Of a DNA stretch of 6,191 bases, positions 5,750 to 6,191 are shown piece by piece. The DNA lies in assembly GCA_002492075.1 (NCBI GenBank), contig DKXD01000154.1, positions 1 to 6,191 on the forward strand. Direction: 5' to 3'. The translations under genes were made by a program, and so were the position numbers. Source of the DNA: Ruminococcaceae bacterium UBA7135 (GTDB taxonomy: Bacteria; Bacillota; Clostridia; Oscillospirales; Ruminococcaceae). How positions within the stretch are numbered: position 1 is the stretch's first letter; the number at the start of each line of letters is the position of its first letter. The notes beneath the pieces are model-generated. The model was not told where the DNA came from. It searched no databases and saw nothing but the letters and a program-made list of their open reading frames with translations.

Positions 5750-6133
5750 ATGAAATTCAAGCTGAAAATACCGTGTCTTGCACTGAATTTTTTCGCGGGC
5801 GCGGCATGGTCAATCCTATTCTGGCTTGCAGTAACGCATTTCCGCTTTGAAATAAGCCTTATCGCGCTTGTTATGCTATGCGTTTTGACAACAGTTTCAC
5901 TTGCAGACAAAAGAGCACATCAATTGGGACTTAACATTGCTTGTTGGTTTGCGGGAGGAATAGTATCTGCAATTATTGAAGTCCAAACGGACTTCGCACA
6001 TATTATCCTCCCCGAGTGGAACGCGGGCAACGGCTTGGGGATTATCGTTTTTATTCCCATCTTCATTGTTACAGGATCGTTGACGATACTTGCCGCAGTT
6101 ATTACAAGCGGAATCAAAAACAGCAGAAAATAA
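5750..6133 (+). CDS. Small four-helix membrane protein, family unknown
   Basis: This 127-residue hydrophobic protein has four membrane segments at about 8-28, 34-52, 60-78 and 96-119, with a short Lys-rich N-terminus (MKFKLK) and a Lys/Arg-ending tail (KNSRK), so both ends are probably cytoplasmic. The longest loop, about 79-95 between helices 3 and 4, carries VQTDFAHIILPEWNAGNG with acidic and aromatic residues and should be external. It starts 11 bases after the previous stop with a good AAGGAG, so it is the last visible member of the operon. The second half of the gene is more AT-rich than the operon average. I recognise no family; a small multi-helix partner of the other membrane proteins is a reasonable guess only. 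Confidence 0.85.
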   Translation: MKFKLKIPCLALNFFAGAAWSILFWLAVTHFRFEISLIALVMLCVLTTVSLADKRAHQLGLNIACWFAGGIVSAIIEVQTDFAHIILPEWNAGNGLGIIVFIPIFIVTGSLTILAAVITSGIKNSRK

Positions 6134-6191
6134 GAGAACCGCGGCCGGGATTAAACTCCGGGCGGAAAAAGGCAACATATAAAACCCACAA
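6134..6191. other. Non-coding tail; imperfect hairpin, no convincing terminator
   Basis: These 58 bases contain no start with a ribosome site. CCG (6139-6141) plus CCGG (6145-6148) can pair with CCGG (6158-6161) plus CGG (6163-6165) around an AT-rich loop, giving a 7-base-pair stem with an uneven internal loop. It is followed by an A run instead of a T run on the plus strand, so it is not a normal intrinsic terminator for the operon. Transcription may continue beyond the window. Confidence 0.3.

Noticed and set aside
6139..6165. GC-rich hairpin as the operon terminator
   Set aside because: The stem is only 7 base pairs with an uneven internal loop and lacks a downstream T run, so it does not meet the pattern of an intrinsic terminator.
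1..6191. CRISPR array, tRNA, rRNA or insertion sequence
   Set aside because: I saw no regularly spaced repeats, no cloverleaf-like sequence with T-loop consensus, and no transposase or terminal inverted repeats.

Overview
The window looks like a chromosomal accessory segment from a low-to-mid GC Gram-positive bacterium, most likely a gut Clostridia/Oscillospirales-type Firmicute. This is inferred from the strong GGAGG-type ribosome binding sites, a textbook sigma-70/sigma-A promoter, and a YoaS/YozG-type (DUF2975 plus small Cro/C1 HTH) gene pair that is typical of Firmicutes. No tRNA, rRNA, CRISPR array, transposase or integrase was recognised.

Left half (1-2438), all on the minus strand. 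Reading leftwards from the central intergenic region there are three genes: (i) an AT-richer 159-codon gene resembling CDI/polymorphic-toxin immunity proteins (DUF1436-like); (ii) a complete 437-codon P-loop ATPase of the DUF2791/BREX-ATP-binding family, closest in my memory to SngB of the Shango anti-phage system; (iii) a gene that runs off the left edge and joins an uncharacterised domain to what looks like the start of a GNAT acetyltransferase. No TerB protein or SF2 helicase, the usual SngB partners, is visible in the window.

Centre (2439-2654). This is a 216-base AT-rich divergent intergenic region. The rightward promoter has a perfect TTGACA-17 bp-TATAAT and phased A-tracts upstream. 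The leftward promoter has an extended -10 (TGGTATAAT).

Right half (2655-6133), all on the plus strand. Seven tightly packed genes form an apparent operon: a DUF2975 four-helix membrane protein, its small XRE/Cro-type regulator, a membrane-anchored extracytoplasmic protein, a large polytopic DUF6688-like protein, a second membrane-anchored extracytoplasmic protein, a three-helix protein with an external tail, and a four-helix membrane protein. Gaps are 0-13 bases, with one 4-base ATGA overlap. The first two genes are a known regulator/membrane pair. The remaining five are largely uncharacterised and together look like an undescribed envelope-associated module under the control of the YozG-like regulator. 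The final 58 bases hold no gene and no convincing terminator.
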